The notes: generated by a model not told the origin, from the letters alone. Shown: positions 42,972 to 51,434, counted from the first letter of the stretch. The stretch is DNA of 64,000 nt from Streptomyces hawaiiensis (GCF_004803895.1 NZ_CP021978.1:5828001-5892000), one strand, 5' to 3'. Program-made: numbers and translations.

Positions 42972-43525
42972 ATGACGGACGCCGACATCACGACGGCCAC
43001 CGCCGACCGGCACGCCCGGCAGGAGAGCCGGAACCGGCAGCAGGAGTGGTACCTGCCCGACCGCGAGGAGCGGTTCCGGTGAAGCCGCCGCACGACGCGT
43101 ACGACGCTGTCCTGACCGCGACGGCCCTGCACTGGCTGCACCGGGAGCCCCTCGCGGACCTCTACGGCCGGGTCGCGGGACTCGTCCGCGGCGGCGGTCT
43201 CTTCATGGACGCGGACCACATGATCGACGAGTCGACGCCCCGGATCAACGCGGCGGAGCGGGAACAGCGGCACGCCCGCATGGATCAGGCCAAGCGGAAC
43301 GGCACCCTCGGCCGGGCCGAGTGGTGGCAGTTCGCCGCGAAGGTCCCGGTCCTCGCGCAGCCCACGGCCCGGCGCTACGAGATCTACGGCGAACACGCGG
43401 ACGGCGCGTGCCGTCGGCGGCGTGGCACGCGAGCGTGCTGCGGGAGTAGGGATTCGGCGAGGCCAGGCCGGTGTGGTGCCCGCTCTCGGACACCCTGCCG
43501 CCGGCCCTGAAGCAGTACACACGAC
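42972..43525 (+). pseudogene. Decayed SAM-dependent methyltransferase gene
   Basis: The start looks real (GAGGGAGGGGCCCG before ATG 42972), and the first 36 codons (RQESRNRQQEWYLPDREERF) resemble the N-terminus of a class I methyltransferase, but a stop follows at 43080. The frame then changes. Codons from about 43079 encode the later half of the fold (YDAVLTATALHWLHREPLAD, GLVRGGGLFMDADHM, YEIYGEHADG). A further frame change and a TAG at 43447 interrupt the C-terminal WHASVLRE / GFGEARPVWCPLSD. The glycine-rich SAM-binding motif I is missing, so an internal deletion removed about 60 or more residues. It cannot be functional. Confidence 0.85.
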
Positions 43526-43571
43526 GGGGGCGGTACGGAGATCCCGTACCGCCCCCTCGCCGTGCGTGCCG

Positions 43572-44333
43572 TCAGAGCACCTTGGACAGGAACGACTTCG
43601 TCCGCTCGTGCTGCGGGTTCGTCAGCACCTCGCGCGGGTGACCGGATTCGACCACCACACCGCCGTCCATGAAGACCAGGCTGTCGCCCACCTCGCGGGC
43701 GAAGCCCATCTCGTGGGTGACGACGATCATCGTCATGCCGGACTCGGCCAGGTCGCGCATGACGTCCAGGACGTCACCCACCAGCTCCGGGTCGAGCGCC
43801 GAGGTTGGCTCGTCGAACAGCATCAGCTTCGGGTCCATGGCCAGGGCCCGGGCGATGGCGACGCGCTGCTGCTGGCCGCCGGAGAGCTGGGAGGGGTAGG
43901 TGCCCGCCTTGTCGGCCAGGCCGACCCGGTCCAGCAGCTCCAGGGCGCGCGTGCGGGCCTCGCTCCTGCTCACGCCCTTGACCTGGACCGGCGCCTCCAT
44001 GACGTTCTCCACGGCCGTCATGTGCGGGAACAGGTTGAAGCGCTGGAAGACCATGCCGATGTCCCGGCGCTTGACGGCGACCTCGCTGTCCTTCAGCTCG
44101 TAGAGCTTGTCGCCCTTCTGCCGGTAGCCGACCAGCTCGCCGTCGACGTACAGGCGGCCGGCGTTGATCTTCTCCAGGTGGTTGATGCACCTGAGGAAGG
44201 TCGACTTGCCGGAGCCGGAGGGGCCGATGAGGCAGAACACCTCGCCGGACTTCACCTCCAGGTCGATTCCCTTGAGGACCTCTACGGGGCCGAAGGACTT
44301 GTGGACGCCCTCGGCCTTGACCATGGCGGTCAT
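43572..44333 (-). CDS. Polar amino-acid ABC transporter ATP-binding protein
   Basis: A 253-residue ATPase that drives amino-acid uptake. Walker A is GPSGSGKST, the Q-loop lies in DIGMVFQRFNLFPHMT, the signature is LSGGQQQRVAIARAL, Walker B is LMLFDEPTSALDPE, and the H-loop is VVTHEMGF. HMTAVENVMEAPVQV is typical of the GlnQ/HisP subgroup. The ATG at 44333 overlaps the permease stop by ATGA. It is the last gene of a three-gene operon: binding protein, permease, ATPase. Confidence 0.93.
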   Translation of the reverse strand: MTAMVKAEGVHKSFGPVEVLKGIDLEVKSGEVFCLIGPSGSGKSTFLRCINHLEKINAGRLYVDGELVGYRQKGDKLYELKDSEVAVKRRDIGMVFQRFNLFPHMTAVENVMEAPVQVKGVSRSEARTRALELLDRVGLADKAGTYPSQLSGGQQQRVAIARALAMDPKLMLFDEPTSALDPELVGDVLDVMRDLAESGMTMIVVTHEMGFAREVGDSLVFMDGGVVVESGHPREVLTNPQHERTKSFLSKVL

Positions 44334-45271
44334 GCGGTGCCTCCCGTCGACGCCGAGCGGTTGGACAGGGACAGCAGGTTCGCCTTGATCTTCTGGAACG
44401 GCGTGTTCGGGAGCGAACGGCTGGAGCCACGCGCGTAGTACCGCTCCAGGTAGTACTGGCCGATGCTGAACACCGAGGTCAGCAGCAGGTACCAGGCAGC
44501 CGCCAGGAACAGCATCTCGGCCGGCGCACCGGAGGTCTGGCCGATGTCCTGGGCAGCGCGGAGCAACTCGGGATACTGGACGACCGAGACCAGCGAGGTC
44601 GTCTTCAGCATGTTGATGACCTCGTTACCCGTCGGCGGCACGATCACACGCATCGCCTGCGGGATGACGATCCGGCGCAGCGTCTTGGCGTGGCTCATGC
44701 CCAGCGCGTGCGACGCCTCGGTCTGGCCCTCGTCGACCGAGAGCAGGCCGGCCCGGCAGATCTCCGCCATGTACGCGGCCTCGTTCAGGCCGAGGCCCAG
44801 CAGCGCCGTCAGGAACGGGGTCATGAAGTCCGACCACTCGTCCTTGTAGAACGGCCCGAGGTTGATGTACTCGAAGACCAGGCCCAGGTTGAACCAGACG
44901 ATCAGCTGGACCAGGACCGGGGTGCCGCGGAAGAACCAGATGTAGAACCACGCGATCGACGAGGTCACCGGGTTCTTCGACAGCCGCATCACGGCGAGCA
45001 GGACGCCGCCGATGATGCCGATCGCCATGGACAGGACGGTCAGCAGCAGCGTCTTGCCGACGCCGTTCAGGATGCGGTCGTCGAAGAAGTAGTCCGGGAT
45101 CGCGTCCCAGTTGATCTTGCCCTGGGAGAACGCGTAGACGACCCCGACCAGCAGGGCGATGGCGACGACGGCGGACACGTACCGCCCGTAGTGCCGGACC
45201 GGGATGGCCTTGATGGCCTCCGGTCCGGCCGGGGGCGTGTCAGCCGGCGTCTTGTCGATGTCAACAGTCAC
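44330..45271 (-). CDS. Polar amino-acid ABC transporter permease
   Basis: A 313-residue HisM/GlnP-type permease. It has a long cytoplasmic N-terminus (about 35 residues) and a first hydrophobic span. The core includes NGVGKTLLLTVLSMAIGI, the family motif FFRGTPVLVQLIVWF, and LLGLGLNEAAYMAEICRAGL followed by the EAA-like loop EASHALGMSHAKTLRRIVIP. The GTG at 45271 has AAAGG upstream and lies 32 bases after the binding-protein stop. One permease gene suggests a homodimeric channel. Substrate uncertain (glutamate, glutamine or another polar amino acid). Confidence 0.92.
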   Translation of the reverse strand: MTVDIDKTPADTPPAGPEAIKAIPVRHYGRYVSAVVAIALLVGVVYAFSQGKINWDAIPDYFFDDRILNGVGKTLLLTVLSMAIGIIGGVLLAVMRLSKNPVTSSIAWFYIWFFRGTPVLVQLIVWFNLGLVFEYINLGPFYKDEWSDFMTPFLTALLGLGLNEAAYMAEICRAGLLSVDEGQTEASHALGMSHAKTLRRIVIPQAMRVIVPPTGNEVINMLKTTSLVSVVQYPELLRAAQDIGQTSGAPAEMLFLAAAWYLLLTSVFSIGQYYLERYYARGSSRSLPNTPFQKIKANLLSLSNRSASTGGTA

Positions 45272-45303
45272 GGGTGTTGCCTTTCAGTGCCGCTAGGGCG
45301 CGG

Positions 45304-46254
45304 TCACTTGCCGCCGTTGATGGTGGCTTCCTGCACGGAGCCGTCCGTGACGCCCCACTTCTTCATGATCTTGTCGTACTCGCCGTTCTTGATGACGGCG
45401 TCCAGCGCGGCCTTGAGAGCGTCACGCAGCTGCGTCTGGTTCTTGGCGACCGCGATGCCGTACGGGGCGGCCTCGACCTGCTCGCCGACCAGCTCGAAGT
45501 CCTTGCCGCCACCGGAGGTCTTCACCGCGTAGGCGGCGACCGGGAAGTCGGACGAGCCGGCGTCGGCGCCGCCCGCGCGCAGGCGGGTCTGGGCCTGCTG
45601 GTCGTTGTCGAAGGGCTCGATGGCGATCTTCTTGCCGGCCGGGCACTTCTTCGACTCGGCCTTGGCGAGGTCCTCCGAGACCGTGCCGCGCTGCAGCACG
45701 ATCTTCTTGCCGCACAGGTCGGACCAGGTCTTGATGCCCTGGTCGTCGCCCTGCTTGGTGTAGATCGAGACACCGGCGGTGAAGTAGTCCACGAAGTCGA
45801 CGCCCTCGCCGACCTTCTTGCCGGTGTCGGAGTCGATGCCCTCCTGGCGGTCCTTGGTGTCGGTCATCGCGGACATGGCGATGTCGTACCGCTTGGAGCG
45901 CAGACCCGTGATCAGCGTGTCGAAGGTGCCGTTCTCGAACTGGAAGTCGACCCCGAGCTGCTTGCCCATGGCAGCGGCGAGGTCCGGGTCGATACCGACC
46001 GTCTTGCCCGAGCTGTCCTTGAACTCGACCGGGGCATAAGCGATGTCCGAACCGACCTTGATGACACCCTTGTCGCGGATGGCCTGCGGCAGCTTGTCGG
46101 CGAGCGGGGCCGAGGCCGCGGTGTCGCTCGAGCCGGTGTCCTTGGTCTGGTCACCGCATCCGGTGAGCATCAGCGCGCCTGCGACCGCGATCGCACCGAC
46201 CGCTGCTAGCCGGGAGTGCGCGGCGGTCGTACGACGGGTGGAGCTTGCGGTCAT
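45304..46254 (-). CDS. Amino-acid ABC transporter substrate-binding lipoprotein
   Basis: A 316-residue SBP_bac_3 lipoprotein. The signal peptide has basic residues STRRTT, a hydrophobic core and lipobox LTGC. The binding domain begins IKVGSDIAYAPVEFKD, has VGIDPDLAAAMGKQLG and AMSAMTDTKDRQEGIDSD, and the ligand-pocket region LRAGGADAGSSDFPVAA. A mature Cys pair (DLCGKK, KKCPAG) may form a disulfide. The ATG at 46254 follows GGAGGAACCCACC at ideal spacing. First gene of the import operon; ligand not predictable with confidence. Confidence 0.92.
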   Translation of the reverse strand: MTASSTRRTTAAHSRLAAVGAIAVAGALMLTGCGDQTKDTGSSDTAASAPLADKLPQAIRDKGVIKVGSDIAYAPVEFKDSSGKTVGIDPDLAAAMGKQLGVDFQFENGTFDTLITGLRSKRYDIAMSAMTDTKDRQEGIDSDTGKKVGEGVDFVDYFTAGVSIYTKQGDDQGIKTWSDLCGKKIVLQRGTVSEDLAKAESKKCPAGKKIAIEPFDNDQQAQTRLRAGGADAGSSDFPVAAYAVKTSGGGKDFELVGEQVEAAPYGIAVAKNQTQLRDALKAALDAVIKNGEYDKIMKKWGVTDGSVQEATINGGK

Positions 46255-46880
46255 GGTGGGTTCCTCCGGCGGATGGGTGGAGTTGCCGATGGGGCGGGCC
46301 GCAGCCGATGGGTTCGGAGCGGCCGTGGCACGCCGAAGGGTTCGGCAGTGCCGTGGGTCGACGAGAGCACACCTCTTCGAGTGTCGCGACCTCGTGTGAT
46401 TACGGCATCTTGCCATTCGGACTGCGGCATTCTGGGGGCCAGCCATGTCAAAATCGGATAACGGGCGACCCCCGAACCGCACCACTCCGGTACATCACGG
46501 CCGGACCTTCTATGGGAATCAACCCTTCCGGCCGGAAGATCTGCGGTAAATCCCGGGATTTCGATACGGGGGTCGTGGCCTTCGTTGATGGTTGAGTGGT
46601 TGTAGCTCGTTTGTCCAGGTCTTGTCCCGATTTTGGACGAAGAGTCAAGGCGCCGTCATGTGACCTTCGCGTTATGGACTCGTCGTCGATGCCGTCCGTC
46701 CGGTAAGAAGGGTCTTTACACCCCTCATCCGGGGCTCAGGGCGCGTGTGCGGCGCGCCCGTCGCGTACGCGCCCGTACGTATACACGTACACAGCACGGC
46801 ATGGGCCTACGCGGTGCCCGCCCACCCCTCACCAGGAGTGGCCACCCTCAAACCATTGAAGATTTAAGGGGTAAAAAGAA
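46255..46880. other. 626-base divergent control region between importer and malic enzyme
   Basis: No gene is supported. On the minus strand TTGACA at 46451-46446 is a good -35 for the importer, although no clear -10 follows at 16-19 bases. On the plus strand the palindrome GTACGTATACACGTAC (46775-46790; arms GTACGT/ACGTAC) lies about 90 bases before the malic enzyme GTG and could be an operator. The lower-GC stretch CATTGAAGATTTAAGGGGT precedes that start. Confidence 0.5.
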
Positions 46881-48113
46881 GTGGCAGCGGAGATCGTCAA
46901 TCCTCGCAGCGAAAGCAAGACCGGCGATACGGATCACGAGGGCAGTGCGGAGCCCCTCGACTCCTTCGACCCGGCATTCGCGTTGCACCGCGGCGGCAAG
47001 ATGGCTGTGCAGGCCACCGTGCCGGTCCGTGACAAGGACGACCTGTCCCTGGCGTACACGCCCGGCGTCGCGAAGGTGTGCAGCGCGATCGCGGAGCAGC
47101 CGGAGCTCGTGCACGACTACACGTGGAAGTCATCGGTCGTGGCCGTCGTGACGGACGGTACGGCCGTGCTGGGGCTCGGTGACATCGGGCCCGAGGCCTC
47201 CCTCCCGGTGATGGAGGGCAAGGCGATCCTGTTCAAGCAGTTCGGTGGCGTGGACGCGGTTCCGATCGCCCTGAACTGCACGGACGTCGACGAGATCGTC
47301 GAGACCGTGGTGCGGCTCGCGCCGTCGTTCGGCGGGGTCAACCTGGAGGACATTTCGGCACCGCGGTGCTTCGAGGTCGAGCGGAAGCTGCAGGAGCGGC
47401 TGGACATTCCGGTCTTCCACGACGACCAGCACGGGACGGCCGTGGTGACGCTGGCCGCCCTGCGGAACGCCGCGCGGCTGAGCGGGCGGGCGCTGGGGGA
47501 GCTGCGGGCCGTCATCTCCGGCGCCGGCGCGGCCGGTGTCGCCATCGCGAAGATGCTGGTCGAGGCCGGGATCGGGGATGTCGCGGTGGCCGACCGCAAG
47601 GGTGTCGTGTCGGCGGACCGGGACGACCTCACGCCGGTGAAGCAGGATCTTGCCGGGTTCACGAACAAGGCCGGGATCACCGGGTCGCTGGAGGCCGCGC
47701 TGGACGGGGCCGACGTGTTCATCGGCGTGTCCGGTGGGACGGTGCCGGAGTCCGCGGTGGCGACCATGGCCAAGGGCGCGTTCGTTTTCGCCATGGCGAA
47801 CCCGAATCCTGAGGTGCACCCCGAGGTCGCGCACAAGTACGCGGCCGTCGTCGCGACCGGGCGGTCGGACTTCCCGAACCAGATCAACAACGTGCTGGCG
47901 TTTCCGGGGATCTTCGCGGGGGCGCTGCAGGTGCGGGCCTCCCGGATCACCGAGGGCATGAAGCTGGCCGCCGCGGAGGCGCTGGCCGCTGTGGTCGGGG
48001 ACGATCTCGCCGCCGACTACGTCATTCCGTCGCCGTTCGACGAGCGGGTCGCTCCGGCGGTCACGGCCGCGGTGGCGGCTGCGGCTCGGGCCGAAGGTGT
48101 GGCTCGGCGCTGA
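46881..48113 (+). CDS. maeB: Malic enzyme (probably NADP-dependent)
   Basis: Oxidatively decarboxylates malate to pyruvate, supplying NADPH and linking the TCA cycle to acetyl-CoA and lipid/polyketide supply. The 410-residue single-domain bacterial form shows SLAYTPGVAKVCSAIAEQP, VTDGTAVLGLGDIGPEASLP and HDDQHGTAVVTLAALRNAAR (metal and malate site). The Rossmann strand is AVISGAGAAGVAIAKML, and NQINNVLAFPGIFAGALQVR follows. It corresponds to the S. coelicolor enzyme reported to prefer NADP; cofactor choice here is by similarity. The GTG at 46881 follows AAGGGGTAAAAAGAA. A strong terminator follows. Confidence 0.93.
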   Translation: MAAEIVNPRSESKTGDTDHEGSAEPLDSFDPAFALHRGGKMAVQATVPVRDKDDLSLAYTPGVAKVCSAIAEQPELVHDYTWKSSVVAVVTDGTAVLGLGDIGPEASLPVMEGKAILFKQFGGVDAVPIALNCTDVDEIVETVVRLAPSFGGVNLEDISAPRCFEVERKLQERLDIPVFHDDQHGTAVVTLAALRNAARLSGRALGELRAVISGAGAAGVAIAKMLVEAGIGDVAVADRKGVVSADRDDLTPVKQDLAGFTNKAGITGSLEAALDGADVFIGVSGGTVPESAVATMAKGAFVFAMANPNPEVHPEVAHKYAAVVATGRSDFPNQINNVLAFPGIFAGALQVRASRITEGMKLAAAEALAAVVGDDLAADYVIPSPFDERVAPAVTAAVAAAARAEGVARR

Positions 48114-48133
48114 CGCTGAAGCTGGTGTGATGC

Positions 48134-48160
48134 GGCCCCGCCCGGGATCCGGGCGGGGCC
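48134..48160 (+). terminator. Terminator after malic enzyme
   Basis: GGCCCCGCCCGG-GAT-CCGGGCGGGGCC forms a 12-pair perfect stem 21 bases after the stop, followed by the T-rich ATCTCATTTTCTTT. This is close to a textbook intrinsic terminator. Confidence 0.92.
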
Positions 48161-48243
48161 ATCTCATTTTCTTTGCGTTCGGGTGGGGCTGTTCGGGTGG
48201 TCTGGGGTGTGCGTCGTCTGCGCCTGCGCGGTGGTGGTGGGTC

Positions 48244-48356
48244 GGGGCCGTGTCGGGGGGTGTCCGTCCTCGGAACGGCGCGATGGGGTCTCACGCCGAC
48301 TGACTGTCCGTTGACGCGCCAACCAGCTGCGGGCGGACACCCCCCGACACGTCCCC
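48244..48356. repeat. Long inverted repeat between malic enzyme and oxidoreductase genes
   Basis: Bases 48250-48266 (GTGTCGGGGGGTGTCCG) and 48334-48350 are exact reverse complements; allowing one mismatch the arms extend to 23 bases (48244-48266 and 48334-48356). The 67-base loop contains GGCGCG/CGCGCC, which can form an inner stem. The repeat comes after a strong terminator, so it belongs to the next transcript's leader, an operator, or an independent RNA. Confidence 0.85.
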
Positions 48357-48488
48357 TTCTCGCCGTACGCGGGTGCGGGAGCGTCGTCTGGCCCCGCCCC
48401 AGCAACACTGCCGCGCACCTGGCAAGAGGGCGTGTCTCACAGGGGCGGATGGTTCCTTCGGTCCCTCGTGGAACTTATCGTCAAGGTC

Positions 48489-49454
48489 ATGTTCGCTGTC
48501 TACGCCGCCCGAATCGACCGGGACCAGCCGCTGTCCGGACTGGAGTTGGGAGAGCGTCCGGCTCCCGAGGCCCGTTCCGGCTGGAGTGCCGTCACGGTCA
48601 AGGCCGCCTCCCTCAACCACCACGACCTCTGGTCCCTGCGTGGCGTGGGCCTCGCAGAGGACAAGCTGCCGATGATCCTCGGTTGTGATGCCGCCGGTGT
48701 CGACGAGGACGGCAACGAGGTCGTCCTGCACTCCGTGATCGGACAGAGCGGGCACGGGGTCGGCCCGAAGGAGCCCCGTTCCATCCTCACCGAGCGCTAC
48801 CAGGGCACCTTCGCCGAGCAGGTCGCCGTGCCGACCTGGAACATCCTGCCCAAGCCCAAGGAGCTCTCCTTCGCGGAGGCCGCCTGTCTGCCCACGGCGT
48901 GGCTGACCGCGTACCGGATGCTGTTCACCAACGCGGGTGTCCGCCCCGGCGACTCCGTGCTGGTGCAGGGCGCCGGCGGTGGTGTCGCCACGGCCGCCAT
49001 CGTGCTCGGCAAGGCCGCCGGGCTCCGGGTCTTCGCCACCAGCCGGGACGAGGCCAAGCGGAAGCGGGCCGTGGAGCTCGGGGCCGTCGAGGCGCTGGAG
49101 TCCGGGGCGCGGCTGCCGCAGCGGGTCGACGCGGTGATCGAGACCGTCGGGGCCGCCACCTGGTCGCATTCCGTGAAGTCGCTGAAGCCCGGCGGCACGC
49201 TGGTCATCTCCGGCGCCACCAGCGGCGACCGGCCCTCGCACGCCGAGCTGACCCGGATTTTCTTCCTCGAGCTCAAGGTCGTCGGATCCACCATGGGCAC
49301 CAAGGACGAACTGGAGGACCTGCTCGCGTTCTGTGCCGCCACCGGTGTCCGGCCCGTCATCGACGAGGTCATGCCGATGGACCGCGCGCGTGAGGGCTTC
49401 GAGCGGCTGGCCTCGGGTGAGCAGTTCGGGAAGGTCGTGCTGACGAATCCCTGA
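48489..49454 (+). CDS. Zinc-binding-type alcohol dehydrogenase/quinone oxidoreductase family protein
   Basis: A 321-residue MDR-superfamily oxidoreductase. The N-terminal GroES-like domain has SLNHHDLWSLRG and the cofactor domain has SVLVQGAGGGVATAAIVLG (NADPH Rossmann loop) and LKPGGTLVISGATSG. The Cys/His ligands of catalytic zinc are not evident, which favours an NADPH quinone reductase-like enzyme. The ATG at 48489 (MFAVYAARID) matches family starts. The in-frame ATG at 48432 would add 19 residues of unusual sequence; neither has a strong ribosome site. Confidence 0.85.
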   Translation: MFAVYAARIDRDQPLSGLELGERPAPEARSGWSAVTVKAASLNHHDLWSLRGVGLAEDKLPMILGCDAAGVDEDGNEVVLHSVIGQSGHGVGPKEPRSILTERYQGTFAEQVAVPTWNILPKPKELSFAEAACLPTAWLTAYRMLFTNAGVRPGDSVLVQGAGGGVATAAIVLGKAAGLRVFATSRDEAKRKRAVELGAVEALESGARLPQRVDAVIETVGAATWSHSVKSLKPGGTLVISGATSGDRPSHAELTRIFFLELKVVGSTMGTKDELEDLLAFCAATGVRPVIDEVMPMDRAREGFERLASGEQFGKVVLTNP

Positions 49455-49509
49455 ATTCTTTCGAGAGTGCGTTGACGGTCGGTCCGGGGTGGGCCGGCCG
49501 TTTTCGTAT

Positions 49510-49556
49510 GTCAACTGTGGTTGACGTGGACGGGTTGTCAACGTAGGTTGACGTCA
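49510..49556 (+). promoter_or_regulatory. Leaderless promoter overlapped by two GTCAAC-N4-GTTGAC operators
   Basis: Two perfect 16-base palindromes lie at 49510-49525 (GTCAACTGTGGTTGAC) and 49537-49552 (GTCAACGTAGGTTGAC). A promoter threads through them: -35 TTGACG (49521-49526), 17-base spacer, -10 TAGGTT (49544-49549), with the A of the ATG 7 bases after the -10. The transcript should be leaderless, and a protein bound to either palindrome would block it. Confidence 0.85.
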
Positions 49557-49765
49557 TGACCGAAGCAACCGATCTGGCCGAGCGCGCCGGTGACCGTGAT
49601 CCACGGGTCGGCCTGCGGGCCGTCGCCGCGCTGCGTCGGCTGCTGGAGCAGTTGGAAGCCGTACAGGTGCGCAACGCGCGCAACCAGGGCTGGTCGTGGC
49701 AGGAGATCGCCGCGGAACTCGGTGTGAGCAGGCAGGCCGTGCACAAGAAGTACGGGAGGCATTGA
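49556..49765 (+). CDS. Small helix-turn-helix protein, likely autorepressor
   Basis: A 69-residue protein: an acidic helical N-terminus (LRAVAALRRLLEQLEAVQV) and one HTH, GWSWQEIAAELGVSRQAVHK, resembling sigma region 4 or MerR-type recognition helices. Its size and position make it the obvious candidate to bind the twin palindromes overlapping its own promoter. Its TGA shares a base with the ATG of the Clp N-domain gene (TGATG), so the two are coupled. No ribosome site precedes its ATG, which fits the leaderless promoter. Confidence 0.85.
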   Translation: MTEATDLAERAGDRDPRVGLRAVAALRRLLEQLEAVQVRNARNQGWSWQEIAAELGVSRQAVHKKYGRH

Positions 49766-50337
49766 TGTTCGAGCGGTTCACGCAAGACGCCCGGGAAGTG
49801 GTGAAGAGCGCGTACGCGCATGTGGACGGGGGTGGTGAGGGCGGGCAGTGCGTGGAGCCGGAGCATCTGCTGCTGGCACTGCTCGACCGGGAGGGCAGTC
49901 GTGGGTCCTTCGCGCTCGCCGCTCTCGGGCTCGGTGAGCGGCGGGAGTCCGTGCGGGAGGCACTGCGTGAGGCGCGGCGGCGGGCCGGGCTGACGCAGGC
50001 CGAGACCGACGCGCTCGCCGGGCTGGGGATCGACGTGGAGGAGATCGTCGCCCGGGTGGAGGAGACGCACGGGGTCGGTGCCCTGGCCGGCGACCGCAAG
50101 GACAAGCGGTGGTGGTCGGGCCGGACCTCCTTCGGCCGGGGTGCCAAGGACGTGCTGGAGCGCTCCTTGCGGGTCGCTCTCGCACAGCGGGACCGGCACA
50201 TCGGGGACGAGCACATCCTGCTGGCCCTGACCCTGCGCCCCGGTGTGCCGGCCGAGGTCCTCGCCGACCACGGGGTGACGTACGCGTCCCTGGTGCGGGT
50301 GCTGTACGGCAGTGGTGGCGAGGCCAAGGCCGGCTGA
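49765..50337 (+). CDS. Stand-alone Clp N-domain protein (ClpC2-like)
   Basis: A 190-residue protein made of the Clp repeat domain without any AAA+ ATPase module. It begins FERFTQDAREVVKSAYAHV, close to the ClpC N-terminus, then EPEHLLLALLDREGS, and the second repeat has RSLRVALAQRDRHIGDEHIL and ALTLRPGVPAEVL. In ClpC this domain receives adaptors, phospho-arginine marks and antibiotics such as cyclomarin. Free copies (mycobacterial ClpC2/ClpC3) can bind those ligands and shield ClpC. A similar decoy or adaptor role is inferred. Coupled to the HTH gene upstream under an autoregulated promoter; GGGAGG precedes its ATG. Confidence 0.85.
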   Translation: MFERFTQDAREVVKSAYAHVDGGGEGGQCVEPEHLLLALLDREGSRGSFALAALGLGERRESVREALREARRRAGLTQAETDALAGLGIDVEEIVARVEETHGVGALAGDRKDKRWWSGRTSFGRGAKDVLERSLRVALAQRDRHIGDEHILLALTLRPGVPAEVLADHGVTYASLVRVLYGSGGEAKAG

Positions 50338-50359
50338 AGCGCTGCGCCCCCGGACGCGC

Positions 50360-51433
50360 CTACTTCCTCTGCGTCTGCAGAAGGGCTCCTATGTGGGCCG
50401 CCGCCGTCGACAGGTGGCGGCGGGCGTCGCTCAGCTGGTCGGGGGTTACGCCGTGGTCGCGGGCCGCGTCACGGATGTCGTCCCGGAAGCGGTCGAGCAG
50501 GCGGTCCAGGTCGCGGGCCGGGTCGCCGGTGGAGTCCGTGGCGTCCTCGTGGGCCCAGGCCGGTTCGTAGGCGGCGGGGAAGTCCTCCGCGGGCTGTGCG
50601 GGTGTCGGTTCCGCGGCCGGCTTGCCGGTGCCGGTGCCGGTCCAGTCGAAGCCGAGGTCTTTGCCGAAGTCCTTGCCGTAGTCCTTTCCGAAATCGCCCA
50701 CTTCCTTGACCAGTTCGCTCAGGCCCTCGCGCAGACCCGTCGGCCAGTCGCCGCGGGCGAAGTGGTCCTGGACCTGCTCCTGGACGCGGCGGGTGATGCG
50801 CTGCACCTGCTCCTGGGCCTGGGCGCGGGCCTGTTCCTGGGCCTCCTTCGCCTGGCGGCGAGCGCGCTGGGCGTCCTCGCGGGCGCGGCGACTCTCGTCC
50901 TTGGCGCGCCGGGCCTGCTCCTTCCACTCCTGCCGGGCACGGCGCATCTCCTCCTTGGCGATGCGCCAGGTCTCCTTGTCGCCGTACTGCGAGAAATCAC
51001 CGTAGGGGGCGTCCGCCGAGCCGTCGGTCCCGGTGCCGGTGTCCCTGCGGGCCTCACTCGCCGCCGCGCGCATCTCGCGGCGCAGGTCGCCGGCGGCTCC
51101 GCGCACGTCGGCCTGGATCTCCGCGGCCAGTTCCGCGACCGACTCCCGGATCTCCAGTTCCAGGTCGGCCAGCTCGCCGCTGCGGCCGGCCAGTTCGGCG
51201 CGGCCCGCGTCGGTGATCGAGTAGACCTTGCGGCCGCCCTCGGTGGTGTGGGTGACCAGGCCCTCGGCCTCCAGCTTGGCCAGGCGCGGGTAGACCGTGC
51301 CCGCCGACGGTGCGTACAGCCCCTGGAAGCGTTCCTCGAGGAGGCGGATCACCTCGTAGCCGTGGCGGGGGGCCTCGTCCAGCAGCTTCAGCAGGTAGAG
51401 GCGGAGGCGGCCGTGGGCGAAGACGGGGGGCAT
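50360..51433 (-). CDS. PadR-family regulator with long coiled-coil C-terminus
   Basis: A 357-residue protein in which only the first 90 residues are a PadR winged helix (FAHGRLRLYLLKLLDEAPRH, APSAGTVYPRLAKLEAEGLV, GGRKVYSITDAGRAEL). Then comes a long charged helix (about 95-250), rich in Arg/Glu/Ala with heptad spacing (EEMRRARQEWKEQARRAKDE). The next segment, GDFGKDYGKDFGKDLGFDW, is repetitive, and a helical C-terminal domain (about 305-350, RDLDRLLDRFRDDIRDAARD) ends the protein. Typical PadR proteins are 110-180 residues, so this is roughly twice the usual size. The ATG at 51433 is one base past the DUF4097 stop (an in-frame ATG at 51487 overlaps that gene). Confidence 0.87.
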   Translation of the reverse strand: MPPVFAHGRLRLYLLKLLDEAPRHGYEVIRLLEERFQGLYAPSAGTVYPRLAKLEAEGLVTHTTEGGRKVYSITDAGRAELAGRSGELADLELEIRESVAELAAEIQADVRGAAGDLRREMRAAASEARRDTGTGTDGSADAPYGDFSQYGDKETWRIAKEEMRRARQEWKEQARRAKDESRRAREDAQRARRQAKEAQEQARAQAQEQVQRITRRVQEQVQDHFARGDWPTGLREGLSELVKEVGDFGKDYGKDFGKDLGFDWTGTGTGKPAAEPTPAQPAEDFPAAYEPAWAHEDATDSTGDPARDLDRLLDRFRDDIRDAARDHGVTPDQLSDARRHLSTAAAHIGALLQTQRK

Positions 51434-51434
51434 G

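Noticed and set aside
43046..43510. Treating the methyltransferase fragment as an intact 154-residue gene
   Set aside because: It lacks the SAM-binding motif, its apparent N- and C-terminal ends are junk from other frames, and matching fragments flank it in different frames.
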